From Clostridiales bacterium (GTDB lineage: Bacteria > Bacillota > Clostridia > TANB77 > CAG-508), in contig JAHZIB010000001.1 in NCBI GenBank assembly GCA_019419955.1, positions 56,583-120,582 of the forward strand: a stretch of 64,000 bases of DNA, given 5' to 3'. Below the pieces are notes generated by a model, which had not been told where the DNA came from, ran no database searches, and saw only the letters and a program-made list of their open reading frames with translations. The translations under genes and the position numbers were made by a program. This document shows positions 25,381 to 34,620 of the stretch, one piece after another (position 1 is the first letter of the stretch; the number at the start of each line of letters is the position of its first letter).

Positions 25381-25519
25381 TCTCCCATTCCCTCTTTTTA
25401 TTTAATTCAATAACATATATATTATAACATAAATATTAGAATTTTCATATAATAAAGATTATTTATTTACTTTTCCTATAAAATTTGATATTATATATAA
25501 TGTATTTTATGGAGGGGTA

Positions 25520-26161
25520 TTGAAACAAATGGAACAAAACAAAGTTGAAACAAATGAAACTATAGATAAAAAAGCAAAAATAGCATCAAAAATAAAACTT
25601 ATAAAAGTATTACCTAACGGCTCAGGCGCAACAAAAAAACTACCCAGAATTTATACATATTTTTTGTATTTTTTAATTTTTGCAATTGTTGGCTGGCTTT
25701 TAGAAACGGCTTTTAGTTTTTACTCTTTAGGACACTTTACAAAAAGGGGATTTCTTTATGGTCCTCTTTGCCCAATATATGGATGGGGAGCATTGATATT
25801 AATTATGTTTTTTAGTAAATATAAAAAACATAACCTTAAACTTTTCTTATATGCTGCCATTGTATTCTCTGTATTTGAATATATTGTAAGCTTTGGAATG
25901 GAATCATTATTCTCTCTAAAATGGTGGGACTATACAGGAGAAGCCTTTAACTTAAATGGACGTATAGGTGCATTTTACTCATTTGCTTGGGGAATAATTG
26001 CAATACTATTTATTAATTTTGTATATCCATTCTTTAAGAAAAAACTAAATTTATTACTATCAAAAACTCCATATAAGCTAACTATATTTATAGTTCATGC
26101 ATTATTCGTTGTTCTTATATTAGATACAGTTTTATCATGCCTTCGCTACTTTAATATGTAA
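25520..26161 (+). CDS. CmpB-like (putative ABC-transporter type IV) membrane protein
   Basis: 213 aa from TTG 25520, 4 bases after GGAGG; the ATG at 25529 is an alternative. The first ~45 residues are Lys-rich and cytoplasmic. About five membrane segments follow, including the motifs GWLLETAFSFYSLGHFTKRGFLYGP and CPIYGWGALI. These match the PF06541 family named putative ABC-transporter type IV, although no ATPase is encoded nearby and transport has not been shown. It is transcribed alone on the plus strand and ends at a clear terminator. Confidence 0.8.
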   Translation: MKQMEQNKVETNETIDKKAKIASKIKLIKVLPNGSGATKKLPRIYTYFLYFLIFAIVGWLLETAFSFYSLGHFTKRGFLYGPLCPIYGWGALILIMFFSKYKKHNLKLFLYAAIVFSVFEYIVSFGMESLFSLKWWDYTGEAFNLNGRIGAFYSFAWGIIAILFINFVYPFFKKKLNLLLSKTPYKLTIFIVHALFVVLILDTVLSCLRYFNM

Positions 26162-26190
26162 CATTAATAATTATATTATTTTCCTTTTTA

Positions 26191-26226
26191 AAACACTGAT
26201 AGCTAACTTCTATCAGTGTTTTTTTG
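26191..26226. terminator. Bidirectional terminator between convergent genes
   Basis: AAACACTGATAG and CTATCAGTGTTT form a 12-bp stem followed by TTTTT on the plus strand and a partial T-run on the minus strand. The right arm encodes the last codons of the convergent O-methyltransferase gene (stop at 26213). Confidence 0.8.
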
Positions 26227-26800
26227 CTACAGCTAACCCGTCTCCAACTTCGAGAATTTCTGTCTCTAATTCTTTATTACTTTGTAGTTCGGCTAAGAAT
26301 TCTCTTAAATTTCTAACTGCTGTACGTTGTTTATGTTTGTTATAATCACTAAGGACATATCCTTTATATAATACATTATCTGCAAAAATAATTCCATTAT
26401 TTGCAAGTAGTCTTAATGCCTCTTTAAGAAAAAATGGATATTTTCCTTTTGATGCATCTATAAAAACCACATCATACTTCTCATGCAATGTAGGCAAAAC
26501 TTCTACTGCATCCCCCTCAATAATATTAATTTTATTCTGGACTTCAACTTTTTCAATATTTATTTTTGCTTCTTGTACTCTTTCATGTTCTCTTTCTATA
26601 GTGTCTATTATCCCATTTTCAGATAAAAACTCTGAGAAACAGATAGCAGAATATCCTACGGCAGTTCCAATTTCTAATACTTTTCTAGGTTCAATTTCTT
26701 TTAATTTATTTACAATAACTTCCAAAGTATCATCCATTATAATTGGTATATGTTCTTCCAATGCCTTTTCCTTAATTTTATTTAATTCTGTTTTATTCAA
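26213..26800 (-). CDS. SAM-dependent O-methyltransferase, TrmR/YrrM-like
   Basis: 195 aa class I methyltransferase of the catechol/caffeoyl O-methyltransferase type. The SAM motif VLEIGTAVGYSAICFSE (~41-57), VVFIDASKGKYPFFL and IIFADNVLYKGYV (metal-binding Asp/Asn) are all present. The closest characterised Bacillota relative, TrmR, methylates 5-hydroxyuridine at tRNA position 34. The U32 protein two genes away belongs to the family that makes that hydroxyl, which makes this role attractive but unproven. Converges on the plus-strand gene at 25520. Confidence 0.87.
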   Translation of the reverse strand: MNKTELNKIKEKALEEHIPIIMDDTLEVIVNKLKEIEPRKVLEIGTAVGYSAICFSEFLSENGIIDTIEREHERVQEAKINIEKVEVQNKINIIEGDAVEVLPTLHEKYDVVFIDASKGKYPFFLKEALRLLANNGIIFADNVLYKGYVLSDYNKHKQRTAVRNLREFLAELQSNKELETEILEVGDGLAVAKKH

Positions 26801-26844
26801 TTGACTCTACCCTTTCTCAGTTAGAAATTTAGTTTTAATCTTGC

Positions 26845-28656
26845 TTACTTTCTTCTTGCTTCTCTTTCCCTAGTCTTACTATCTAATATTTTCTTCCTTA
26901 GACGAATATTCTTTGGAGTTACTTCAACTAATTCATCGTCCTGTATGAATTCTATTGCTTTTTCTAATGAAAGTTGTACTGGTGGAACAAGTCTTAATGC
27001 TTCATCTGAACCAGATGCTCTAGTATTTGTTAAGTGTTTCTCTTTACATACATTAATTGATATGTCTTCATTTCTTGAATTTATGCCCACTATCATTCCT
27101 TCATATACTTCTACACCTGCTCCTATAAATAATTCTCCTCTTTCTTGTGCATTGTATAGTCCATAAGTAACAGAAGTACCTTTTTCAAATGCAACTAGCA
27201 CACCTCTTGTTCTTGCTTGAATTTCTCCTTTAAATGGCTCATAGCCGTCAAATATACTATTCATTGTACCTTCGCCTTTTGTATCTGTTAAAAATTCAGT
27301 TCTGTATCCTATTAATCCTCTAGCTGGAATTTTAAATTCAACTTTTGTATGTCCTGCATCTTGAGGTTCCATATTTATCATTTCAGCCTTACGTCTACCA
27401 AGCTTTTCTATAACGTTGCCTATTGAATCATCTGGCACATTTACAACAAGCCTTTCGATTGGCTCACATTTTACACCATCAATTTCTTTATATATAACTT
27501 TTGGTCGAGATACCAAAAGTTCAAAGCCTTCTCTTCTCATAGTTTCAATTAATATTGATAAATGCAACTCTCCACGCCCACAAACTTCAAAACTATCTGC
27601 AGAGTCAGTTTCTTTTACACGTAAACTTACATTTTTCTCTAATTCTTTCATTAATCTATCACGAATATGTCTTGATGTAACAAATTGTCCCTCTTTCCCT
27701 GCAAAAGGTCCATTATTTACGCTAAATGTCATAGATACAGTTGGTTCATCTATGTCAATAAAAGGTATTTTTTCTGGATTGTTTATATCACAAATTGTAT
27801 CACCTATGTTTATATCAGCTATTCCTGATAAACATATTATATCCCCTGCTGATACCGATTCGGTTTCTATTCGCTTTAAGCCCTCATAAGTAAATAATTT
27901 TGCAATTTTTCCATTTTCTATTTTATCTTCCTTACAAATAGCCACACCAGTATTGGCAGCAATAGTTCCCCTTTCAACTCTACCAACCGCAATTCTACCC
28001 AAATACTCATCATACTCAATATTTGACACAAGCATTTGCATAGATCCCTCTATTTCGCATTTAGGTGGTTCTATATTTGAAATTATTGTATCAAAAATGC
28101 AATTTATATTTTCGCTTTCATCTTCCAAGTGCATTTTTGCTATTCCGTTTTTTGCTGATGCATATATAACTGGAAAATCCAATTGTTCATCATTTGCATC
28201 TAACTCTATAAACAATTCCAATACTTTATCAACTACTTTTAGAGGCTCTGCACCAGGTCTATCTATTTTATTTATTATAACAATTGGTTTCAAATTTAGT
28301 GCTAACGATTTCTTTAAAACCTCTCTTGTTTGAGGCATTGGACCTTCAAAAGCATCAACTAACAAAAGTACACCATCCACCATTTTTAATACACGTTCAA
28401 CTTCTCCCCCAAAGTCTGCATGCCCTGGTGTATCTACTATATTCATCTTTACTCCATTATACATTACAGATGTATTTTTTGAAAGAATGGTAATTCCTCT
28501 CTCTTTTTCAAGAGCATTAGAATCCATGACTCTTTCATTTACTTGTTCATTCTCTCTAAAAACATGGCTCTGCTTTAATAAAGCATCCACTAAAGTTGTT
28601 TTTCCATGGTCTACGTGCGCAATAATTGCTACATTTCTTATTTTTTCGTTATTCAT
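26845..28656 (-). CDS. typA: Ribosome-binding GTPase TypA/BipA
   Basis: 603 aa from ATG 28656 (MNNEKIRNVAIIAHVDHG). The longer TTG start at 28668 directly abuts the GGAGGA site, so the ATG about 12 bases downstream is preferred. G motifs: AHVDHGKTTL (G1), ERGIT (G2), DTPGHADFGGE (G3), NKIDRPGA (G4) and SAKNG (G5). The EF-G-like domains and the BipA-specific C-terminus (GELFIGAGVEVYEG, DEALRLVPP) follow. It assists ribosome assembly and translation under stress. Single gene; the region 28669-28887 upstream is AT-rich. Confidence 0.97.
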   Translation of the reverse strand: MNNEKIRNVAIIAHVDHGKTTLVDALLKQSHVFRENEQVNERVMDSNALEKERGITILSKNTSVMYNGVKMNIVDTPGHADFGGEVERVLKMVDGVLLLVDAFEGPMPQTREVLKKSLALNLKPIVIINKIDRPGAEPLKVVDKVLELFIELDANDEQLDFPVIYASAKNGIAKMHLEDESENINCIFDTIISNIEPPKCEIEGSMQMLVSNIEYDEYLGRIAVGRVERGTIAANTGVAICKEDKIENGKIAKLFTYEGLKRIETESVSAGDIICLSGIADINIGDTICDINNPEKIPFIDIDEPTVSMTFSVNNGPFAGKEGQFVTSRHIRDRLMKELEKNVSLRVKETDSADSFEVCGRGELHLSILIETMRREGFELLVSRPKVIYKEIDGVKCEPIERLVVNVPDDSIGNVIEKLGRRKAEMINMEPQDAGHTKVEFKIPARGLIGYRTEFLTDTKGEGTMNSIFDGYEPFKGEIQARTRGVLVAFEKGTSVTYGLYNAQERGELFIGAGVEVYEGMIVGINSRNEDISINVCKEKHLTNTRASGSDEALRLVPPVQLSLEKAIEFIQDDELVEVTPKNIRLRKKILDSKTREREARRK

Positions 28657-28810
28657 TTTTACAATCAATCCTCCCTAAGGTAAAAATCTTGTTTAAATTC
28701 TCAAGTCTCTACTCCTATTCAATTTATATTTTTATAATCTATTTTTCCATAGATTAGTTTATATTATCCTATTTATATTTTAATTGACCTCAAACCATCA
28801 TATATAACAA

Positions 28811-28838
28811 AAAATTAGAACTATTATATTCTAATTTT
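28811..28838 (-). terminator. Terminator after cmk-plsC
   Basis: AAAATTAGAA and TTCTAATTTT form a 10-bp AT-rich stem with an 8-base loop, followed on the minus strand by TTTTTTG. It lies 50 bases after the stop codon at 28888. Confidence 0.65.
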
Positions 28839-28887
28839 CTATTTTTAGCTAATAGTCTCTATTTCTTAACGACTAATATATTATACT

Positions 28888-30177
28888 CTAAACTTCTTTC
28901 TTTGTCAACATAATTATATTGTCCATAATTTCTTTTGTTGCTTCATCCAATTTTTCTTTTCCGTATTTGCTTAAATCTATAGGTTCTCCATAATTCACAT
29001 ATACTTTACTAAAAGGTTTAAATGTCCCATGAATTCCAACAGGTATTACCTTTACATCTGCTCTTATTGCCATAAAAGCAGCACCATTTTTCGCTTTTAA
29101 ATTTCTCTCCATTCCATTACGTGTCCCCTCAGGAAAAATTCCTAAAAGTTCTCCATTTTTTAGTACTTTCAAACATCTTTTCATTGCATCAATATCTTGC
29201 ATATTTCTCTTGATTGGTATTGCATCAAACAAATGGCCAAGCCACATAAGTATTCCATGTGTAAATAAATCTTCTTTTGCAACAAAATTAACTTTTCTCT
29301 TATTAAATAACACAATTGCTGCAGCATCTAAATAATTTATGTGGTTACAACATAGAATATACGCCCCTTTCTCAGGTACTTTCCCACTAACTCTTACTCT
29401 GAATGCAATTTTATAAACAATATTTAAAACTACTTTAATTATTTTTCTAATAAACTTTTTCCAGGCAGTTTCTTTTCTTATTCTATATATTTTACTTTGT
29501 AATTTTTTATCCTGTTGCTTTTTTTTTATTATTTTTGTAATTTCTTCCTCTACTTGTTTTATAGTTAAATTAGTTGTATCAATAACCTCTGCATCATTTG
29601 CTACTTTTAATGCTCCTATTTCTTTCGATTTATCGTTCTCATCTCTCTTTTTTATATTTTCAAGAACTTCCGCATAAGACATATCAATTCCCTTTTCCTT
29701 GTTCTGAGCATATCTTCTTTTTGCTCTCTCCTCTACATCTGCATCAAGGTATATCTTCAAATCAGCATTTGGAAATACATATGTGCCAATATCACGACCT
29801 TCCATTATAACATTTTTTCCTTCTGCCATTTTCCTTTGAAGGTTTACCATACTTAGTCTTACTTCCTTAATTGAAGAAACCTGAGACACAAGACTAGAAA
29901 CTTCTTTTGTGCGAATTTTACTTGTTACATCTTCATCATTCAAAAATACTAATTGCTTTCCATCTTCTCTTTTAATTTCGATTTTGATGTCTTTTAATAA
30001 TTCTTTTATTTTGTCTAATTCATTAGGCTCTATTCCCTTATTTAGCATATCTAACGTAACCGCTCTGTAAGTTGCTCCTGTATCTACATTTACAAAATTA
30101 AACTTTTTGGCAAGAAGCTCTGTTACTGTTCCTTTGCCTGTCCCTGCTGGGCCATCTATTGCTACTACAAATGACAT
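28888..30177 (-). CDS. Fused cytidylate kinase / 1-acylglycerol-3-phosphate acyltransferase
   Basis: 429 aa from ATG 30177 (MSFVVAIDGPAGTGKGT), with GAAAGGA ~9 bases upstream. Residues ~1-215 form a CMP kinase: P-loop GPAGTGKGT, VDTGATYRAVTL and the MEGRDIGTYVFPNADLKIYL loop. After a Lys-rich linker and a membrane-associated helix (~235-255) comes a PlsC acyltransferase: the HX4D motif in CCNHINYLDAA, and FPEGTRNG. So pyrimidine-nucleotide phosphorylation and phosphatidic-acid synthesis are on one chain. In many clostridia cmk and plsC are separate neighbours. The frame is continuous, so the fusion is real in this sequence. It forms a unit with the upstream P-loop/Asp23 gene. Confidence 0.93.
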   Translation of the reverse strand: MSFVVAIDGPAGTGKGTVTELLAKKFNFVNVDTGATYRAVTLDMLNKGIEPNELDKIKELLKDIKIEIKREDGKQLVFLNDEDVTSKIRTKEVSSLVSQVSSIKEVRLSMVNLQRKMAEGKNVIMEGRDIGTYVFPNADLKIYLDADVEERAKRRYAQNKEKGIDMSYAEVLENIKKRDENDKSKEIGALKVANDAEVIDTTNLTIKQVEEEITKIIKKKQQDKKLQSKIYRIRKETAWKKFIRKIIKVVLNIVYKIAFRVRVSGKVPEKGAYILCCNHINYLDAAAIVLFNKRKVNFVAKEDLFTHGILMWLGHLFDAIPIKRNMQDIDAMKRCLKVLKNGELLGIFPEGTRNGMERNLKAKNGAAFMAIRADVKVIPVGIHGTFKPFSKVYVNYGEPIDLSKYGKEKLDEATKEIMDNIIMLTKKEV

Positions 30178-30265
30178 TTTTTTCATTCCTTTCAAGAAAC
30201 CATTTACTTTGTGTGGTTTCATATACTATATTATATTTTATTATTTTTATATAAAACTACATTCC

Positions 30266-31111
30266 CTATCTTTGTTGTTCTTCCGGCATATGTATTCCTT
30301 TTGCTACTACAGAAACTTCTTGAACATTCATTGTTGTAAGTTTTTCAATTTCCTTTTTTACTTTTTGTTTGAAGTCTCTTAACACATTAACTATATTGTA
30401 CCCAAAAATAACATAAACTTCAACATACAAATTAGTAGCTCCAACTGAGTTTTCTACTCTAACCCTAGAAACTCTATGAATTCCCTCTGTTTTTTTTGCT
30501 ACATACTCAGTTATCTGCCTGAAAACTGTATCTGATATTGTGAATTTTCCCAAATAACTGAAAGTCGGTCTTATTATAGATTTCTCAGAAATATATGGTT
30601 CTTCATTACGCCTATATTTAAAAATTTGAAGTGGGTCTAAAATATATCCAGCAAAATCTCTCTTAATTTCAAATGTCGGCACTGGAATAACATGCTTTCC
30701 TTCGGTAGTTCTAATTCTTCTTGCAGTTTCCATCTCCGTTTCTGTTGCAACTTCATTTATATAAATTGTCTTCTCTGGCTTTGATAGCCCTAAGTTCTCG
30801 GTTATTTTTTCCACCATTCCATCAGATGTCCCAAGTATTAAAATAGCATCTGGTTTTACTCCCCTTAAAGCTTCTCTCATGTTTTTTCTATCTTCTTTTT
30901 CTATAAATATAGCCTTTTTTACAGTTTCTATTTTAGTAGGAGCCTTTTTTGCTGAGCTTCCTGCAATAACATCATTATCATGAATTAAAAGTCCATCATC
31001 TATTATATAATGAATATTGTTTTCATTCGCAACCAACTGAGCCCTATAACTCTTTCCCGTGCCAGATGGCCCCACAAAAGCATATACTTTAGTTTTGCCC
31101 TCCAAACTCAT
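30266..31111 (-). CDS. P-loop NTPase fused to an Asp23/Gls24-like domain
   Basis: 281 aa. The N-terminal ~170 residues begin KVYAFVGPSGTGKSYRAQLV, a Walker A motif. DDGLLIHDNDVI and ILILGTSDGMVEKI follow, in the manner of a small kinase or nucleotide switch. The C-terminal ~90 residues (SDTVFRQITEYVAKKTEGI...VSVVAKGIHM) look like the Asp23/Gls24 domain also encoded at 59385. Function is unknown; Asp23 proteins sit at the membrane and affect envelope stress. It is the first gene of a pair with cmk-plsC. The start ATG has an AAGGAG site. Confidence 0.75.
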   Translation of the reverse strand: MSLEGKTKVYAFVGPSGTGKSYRAQLVANENNIHYIIDDGLLIHDNDVIAGSSAKKAPTKIETVKKAIFIEKEDRKNMREALRGVKPDAILILGTSDGMVEKITENLGLSKPEKTIYINEVATETEMETARRIRTTEGKHVIPVPTFEIKRDFAGYILDPLQIFKYRRNEEPYISEKSIIRPTFSYLGKFTISDTVFRQITEYVAKKTEGIHRVSRVRVENSVGATNLYVEVYVIFGYNIVNVLRDFKQKVKKEIEKLTTMNVQEVSVVAKGIHMPEEQQR

Positions 31112-31294
31112 TTTCTTTCACACTCCTTGATACTTCAATCAGTATAATAATTTTTCTTGATATGTATCACATACCTTTATAGTCTCAAAATTATTTTCTC
31201 TATTTATAAATTATTCATATTTTATCATATAATTATCTCTTTTTCAATCGTCTCTAAAAATTCTGGTAAATACTAGCACTAATTCGAAAAGTAT

Positions 31295-32875
31295 TTATTC
31301 TAGCACCATTAATGTAATTGTGTATGGGTAATTCTCGTATGCTGTTTGATATGCTCGTTTTTCAATTACTTTTCCGTTAAGTTCTCGTTCAATTGAGTCT
31401 GCTATAGCATAATTGGTTCGGTTTATAACCCACACCCTTCCTTTATAATCCTCCAATGATTCTAAACTATGTATTATCTCCATATTAGGACCATATGCTT
31501 TATATGCTTCATCAACCTTCCAGTCTGCTTCATCCCAGAAATACTGCTTTACATCTGGGAAGTTTGCAGATACAACAAATGGTTCTCCCTCATTTCCATA
31601 TACTAAAATGTCTCCTTCTTGTATATTTTGTTTTAGATAGTCTATTGGTTGGCTATTGCTGTCATCATAATTAGTTTTTATTAACCCTAAATTCGTATAT
31701 GATGCTAATATTATTGAAAATACACATATAATTGATATTATATATTTATTTCCATATCTGCCTAATATAAAGCTTATGAAAAATATTAACAAACCTGTTA
31801 TGCATAGCAAATATCTAGCATATAGTATAGACCTACCTATTGCTATTGAGACAATACATACAGCTAATACTACAAGTATGTAAACTAATATTGCAAGTTT
31901 TGCAGGAGTATTGTTACATATCCCTATTATTTCTTTTTGCTTTTTATCAATATTATTATTTGTATTTATAGCATTGTTATTAGAATATAAAGAGAAAAGT
32001 CGATTTCTCCTATACAATAAGAACAGTACACTTACGCAAATCAGTAATCCGAATATAATAGCTACATAGTCTGGCATATACTTAGTCTCTTGTAGATTTC
32101 CCACAAATATAAATGTAAACATTTCTATTAATGTTTCTGGAAATTGAAATTCTATCCAATATCCATTGGAAACTTGGCTTGCTTGTAGAAGAAGATACAT
32201 AAGCCATGGCAAATACGCTACAATTTGAAGCATTCCAGTTATAATAAATGCTTTAAGGTTTTTAGTAATTTTCTTTTTTCTCACACTTTGTATTACTAGG
32301 TAAATAAGCAAAAGTAAATTTATTACAACTGCTGCTGCTAGCGCATAATAATGTGTATATGCCGCTGATAAACTAAAAAGTGCAAATAGTATCCAGTTTT
32401 TGGTTTTACAATTTTCCTTTTCAGCAAAAATTCTATATGCATAAATTGCAGTTAAAGTTACTAAGAGCATTGCCAATGGATACATTCTAACTTGTCCTGC
32501 ATATATAACATTCAAAGGTAAAAAAAACACAAAAAATGAAAACAGTATTCCTACCTTTTCGCCAAAATCTTTTCTGATATGTGTATAGCCTATTATCCCT
32601 AATATTGCAAATGCCACTACTGAAAATAGCTTAAAAAGTATTATTTGATTGCCAAAAATAGCTCTAATTATATGTAATATCCAGTAATATAATACTGGAT
32701 GAACATCATGCCCCCCAATAGTCCAAATTTCACCAAAACTATGGTTTGATATTGCCACTGAATATGACTCATCAAACCATATACTATTGTGAAATGCAGA
32801 TAATGAAATAAAGATAATTCCTAGCACAATTATTGAAATATGAATTATTTTTGTATTCTTTATTATATTTTTCAT
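31295..32875 (-). CDS. Membrane glycosyltransferase, GT39/ArnT-like
   Basis: 526 aa from ATG 32875, 4 bases after GGGAGA; the longer in-frame start at 32914 lies in a repeat end. It has about 11 membrane segments. The first outside loop carries SIWFDESYSVAI, the Asp-Glu site of GT-C transferases that use polyprenyl-phosphate sugars, followed by GGHDVHPVLYYWILH. The C-terminal ~110 residues are a soluble outside domain. It probably glycosylates a surface polymer or protein. The acceptor is unknown. Two palindromic repeats separate it from the GT2 gene upstream. Confidence 0.87.
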   Translation of the reverse strand: MKNIIKNTKIIHISIIVLGIIFISLSAFHNSIWFDESYSVAISNHSFGEIWTIGGHDVHPVLYYWILHIIRAIFGNQIILFKLFSVVAFAILGIIGYTHIRKDFGEKVGILFSFFVFFLPLNVIYAGQVRMYPLAMLLVTLTAIYAYRIFAEKENCKTKNWILFALFSLSAAYTHYYALAAAVVINLLLLIYLVIQSVRKKKITKNLKAFIITGMLQIVAYLPWLMYLLLQASQVSNGYWIEFQFPETLIEMFTFIFVGNLQETKYMPDYVAIIFGLLICVSVLFLLYRRNRLFSLYSNNNAINTNNNIDKKQKEIIGICNNTPAKLAILVYILVVLAVCIVSIAIGRSILYARYLLCITGLLIFFISFILGRYGNKYIISIICVFSIILASYTNLGLIKTNYDDSNSQPIDYLKQNIQEGDILVYGNEGEPFVVSANFPDVKQYFWDEADWKVDEAYKAYGPNMEIIHSLESLEDYKGRVWVINRTNYAIADSIERELNGKVIEKRAYQTAYENYPYTITLMVLE

Positions 32876-32896
32876 ATAATCTCCCATATTACACTT

Positions 32897-33005
32897 ATTT
32901 TTCCTATACAACAAGGTTAGGTTTCCTTAGGCTGTGCATATACTCGAAGTGAAGTTGAAAGCTTGCTTTCGTTAACACACACCTTTCTTATTGTATAGGA
33001 AAAAT
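32897..33005. repeat. Palindromic repeat A with 15-bp terminal inverted repeats
   Basis: A 109-bp element bounded by ATTTTTCCTATACAA (32897-32911) and its perfect complement TTGTATAGGAAAAAT (32991-33005). The interior holds AAGGTTAGGTTTCCTTAGGC. Related units occur at 33040, 46139 and 52647. No coding capacity; MITE-like. Confidence 0.75.
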
Positions 33006-33039
33006 CGACTTTTTGCCTTATATTTTAGTACTTATAACG

Positions 33040-33160
33040 ATTTTTTCGTATACAACAAGGTTAATTTACCTTAGGCTGTGCATATTCGCGAAGCGAAATG
33101 CACATGTGGACGTCGGAAGCTTTGCTTCCGCTAACGTCCAATTTTCTTATAATTATTTTT
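33040..33160. repeat. Palindromic repeat B, tandem to A
   Basis: Starts CGTATACAACAAGGTTAA and shares CCTTAGGCTGTGCATA with repeat A. It contains the nested palindromes TTCGCGAAGCGAA and GGAAGC/GCTTCC and ends near TTCTTATAATTATTTT. The ~35-base A-to-B linker (CGACTTTTT...GTACTTATAA) recurs at 52671-52710, so A-B was copied as a unit. Confidence 0.65.
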
Positions 33161-33181
33161 AATTTTGCCTGATTATAAAAT

Positions 33182-33225
33182 AAAGCACTCCCTTTATTCT
33201 ATTTTTCTACTATAAGGAGTGCTTT
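33182..33225 (-). terminator. Hairpin after the GT2 gene
   Basis: AAAGCACTCC and GGAGTGCTTT form a perfect 10-bp stem with a 24-base AT-rich loop, 32 bases past the stop codon at 33258. A TTTATTTTAT run follows on the minus strand. Confidence 0.6.
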
Positions 33226-33257
33226 GCTTATTTCCTTAATATATATTATTTCATTTT

Positions 33258-34487
33258 TTAAGAAACTTCATTTATTTTTACATTTCTAACGTGTTCAATT
33301 TTATCCCAGCTTGTATCTCTTTTGAATAGACATTTAAAATTGATTAGTATCCATGAGCCTAAAAATAATGGATAACATAATAATCCTTTAATCATTGGTT
33401 TAATTGGCTTTTTATCCAAAACCATAATCAATATAGCTGTAAATATTGGTAGCAAAAATGTTGGTATTAAATATCTTAAACAATTTATTACTAAATCTAC
33501 TACTGTCATTCCATTTGCCGCAAATATTACAAAGTTTAATAGTAATAAAAGTATTGTAAGTATGAACATCGGTATACTACCTAATATATATAAAAGTCCA
33601 TCAAAATTCATCATTGTTTTATGTTCTTTAACAGCTGCTGCTAAAGGCTTTGTATATTCACTCATGCACTGTATATGTCCAACCGTCCATCTGGTTCTTT
33701 GTTTCCATGATTGTTTAAAACCAACCGGTTGCTCATCATATACAATTGCATCTGTAGCCCAGCCCAATCTTTTACCAGTAATAATTCTTTTTAATGAAAA
33801 TTCAATATCCTCTGTTAAAGTATTTGTATCCCAACCATTAGGCTTTAAAACGTCAAATTTCACCATAAAACCTGTACCATTTATTAATGGGGATAGTCCC
33901 AAATTATATCTTGCTAAATGATAAAATCTGTTCATCGTCCAATAAAACAATGCATATCCCGCTGATACCCAACTATCTGTAGGGTTCTTAATATCTCTGT
34001 AACCTTGTACTACTTCCTCACCTTGGCAAAGCTTTTTATTCATTGCCTTTAAGAAATTTCTATCTACTATATTATCAGCATCAAATATACATAGCGCATC
34101 ATATGGTGCATCTTCCTCTATTTTTTGTTTTAAAAACCATTGAAGAGCATATCCTTTTGTTTTGTGTTCTTCATCAAATCTTTCCATAACAATTGCACCG
34201 TGCTCTCTTGCTATCTCTGCAGTTCTATCTGTACAATTATCTGCTATAACATAAATATCATATTTATCCTTTGGGTAATCTTGATTATTAAGGCTTTCTA
34301 TTAAAGCCTCTATAACATTTTCTTCGTTATGGGCAGGTATTATTGCCATAAATCTATTGGTTTTTTCTTCTAATATTGGTTTTTCTTTCAATTTAACAAG
34401 TGAACATATACTTATTAACAATTGGTATAGCCAAAATATAGTTAATATCCATACTAAGGCCTGCTGTACCATATACAAATATTCCAT
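33258..34487 (-). CDS. Membrane-bound glycosyltransferase family 2
   Basis: 409 aa from ATG 34487 (MEYLYMVQQALVW), preceded by AAAGGAGAAA. An N-terminal membrane helix (~5-28) leads to a GT-A catalytic domain: AIIPAHNEENVIEALI, the DXD-type FDADNIVD (~136), the acceptor motif NTLTEDIEFSLK, and the QXXRW motif as KQRTRWTVGH. Three or four C-terminal membrane helices follow (~290-390). The layout is that of processive or polyprenyl-linked polysaccharide synthases. With the GT39 gene downstream it may build one surface glycan; that link is by position only. Confidence 0.9.
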   Translation of the reverse strand: MEYLYMVQQALVWILTIFWLYQLLISICSLVKLKEKPILEEKTNRFMAIIPAHNEENVIEALIESLNNQDYPKDKYDIYVIADNCTDRTAEIAREHGAIVMERFDEEHKTKGYALQWFLKQKIEEDAPYDALCIFDADNIVDRNFLKAMNKKLCQGEEVVQGYRDIKNPTDSWVSAGYALFYWTMNRFYHLARYNLGLSPLINGTGFMVKFDVLKPNGWDTNTLTEDIEFSLKRIITGKRLGWATDAIVYDEQPVGFKQSWKQRTRWTVGHIQCMSEYTKPLAAAVKEHKTMMNFDGLLYILGSIPMFILTILLLLLNFVIFAANGMTVVDLVINCLRYLIPTFLLPIFTAILIMVLDKKPIKPMIKGLLCYPLFLGSWILINFKCLFKRDTSWDKIEHVRNVKINEVS

Positions 34488-34620
34488 TTTTTTCTCCTTT
34501 TTCTCTCTATCTAATATTATATTATGCATATTGCATATTAATATATTCTTAAGTTTTCAATTTACATAATTTGCATTATACATATACTATTATACTATTA
34601 TATTACAAATTTTGCAACTA

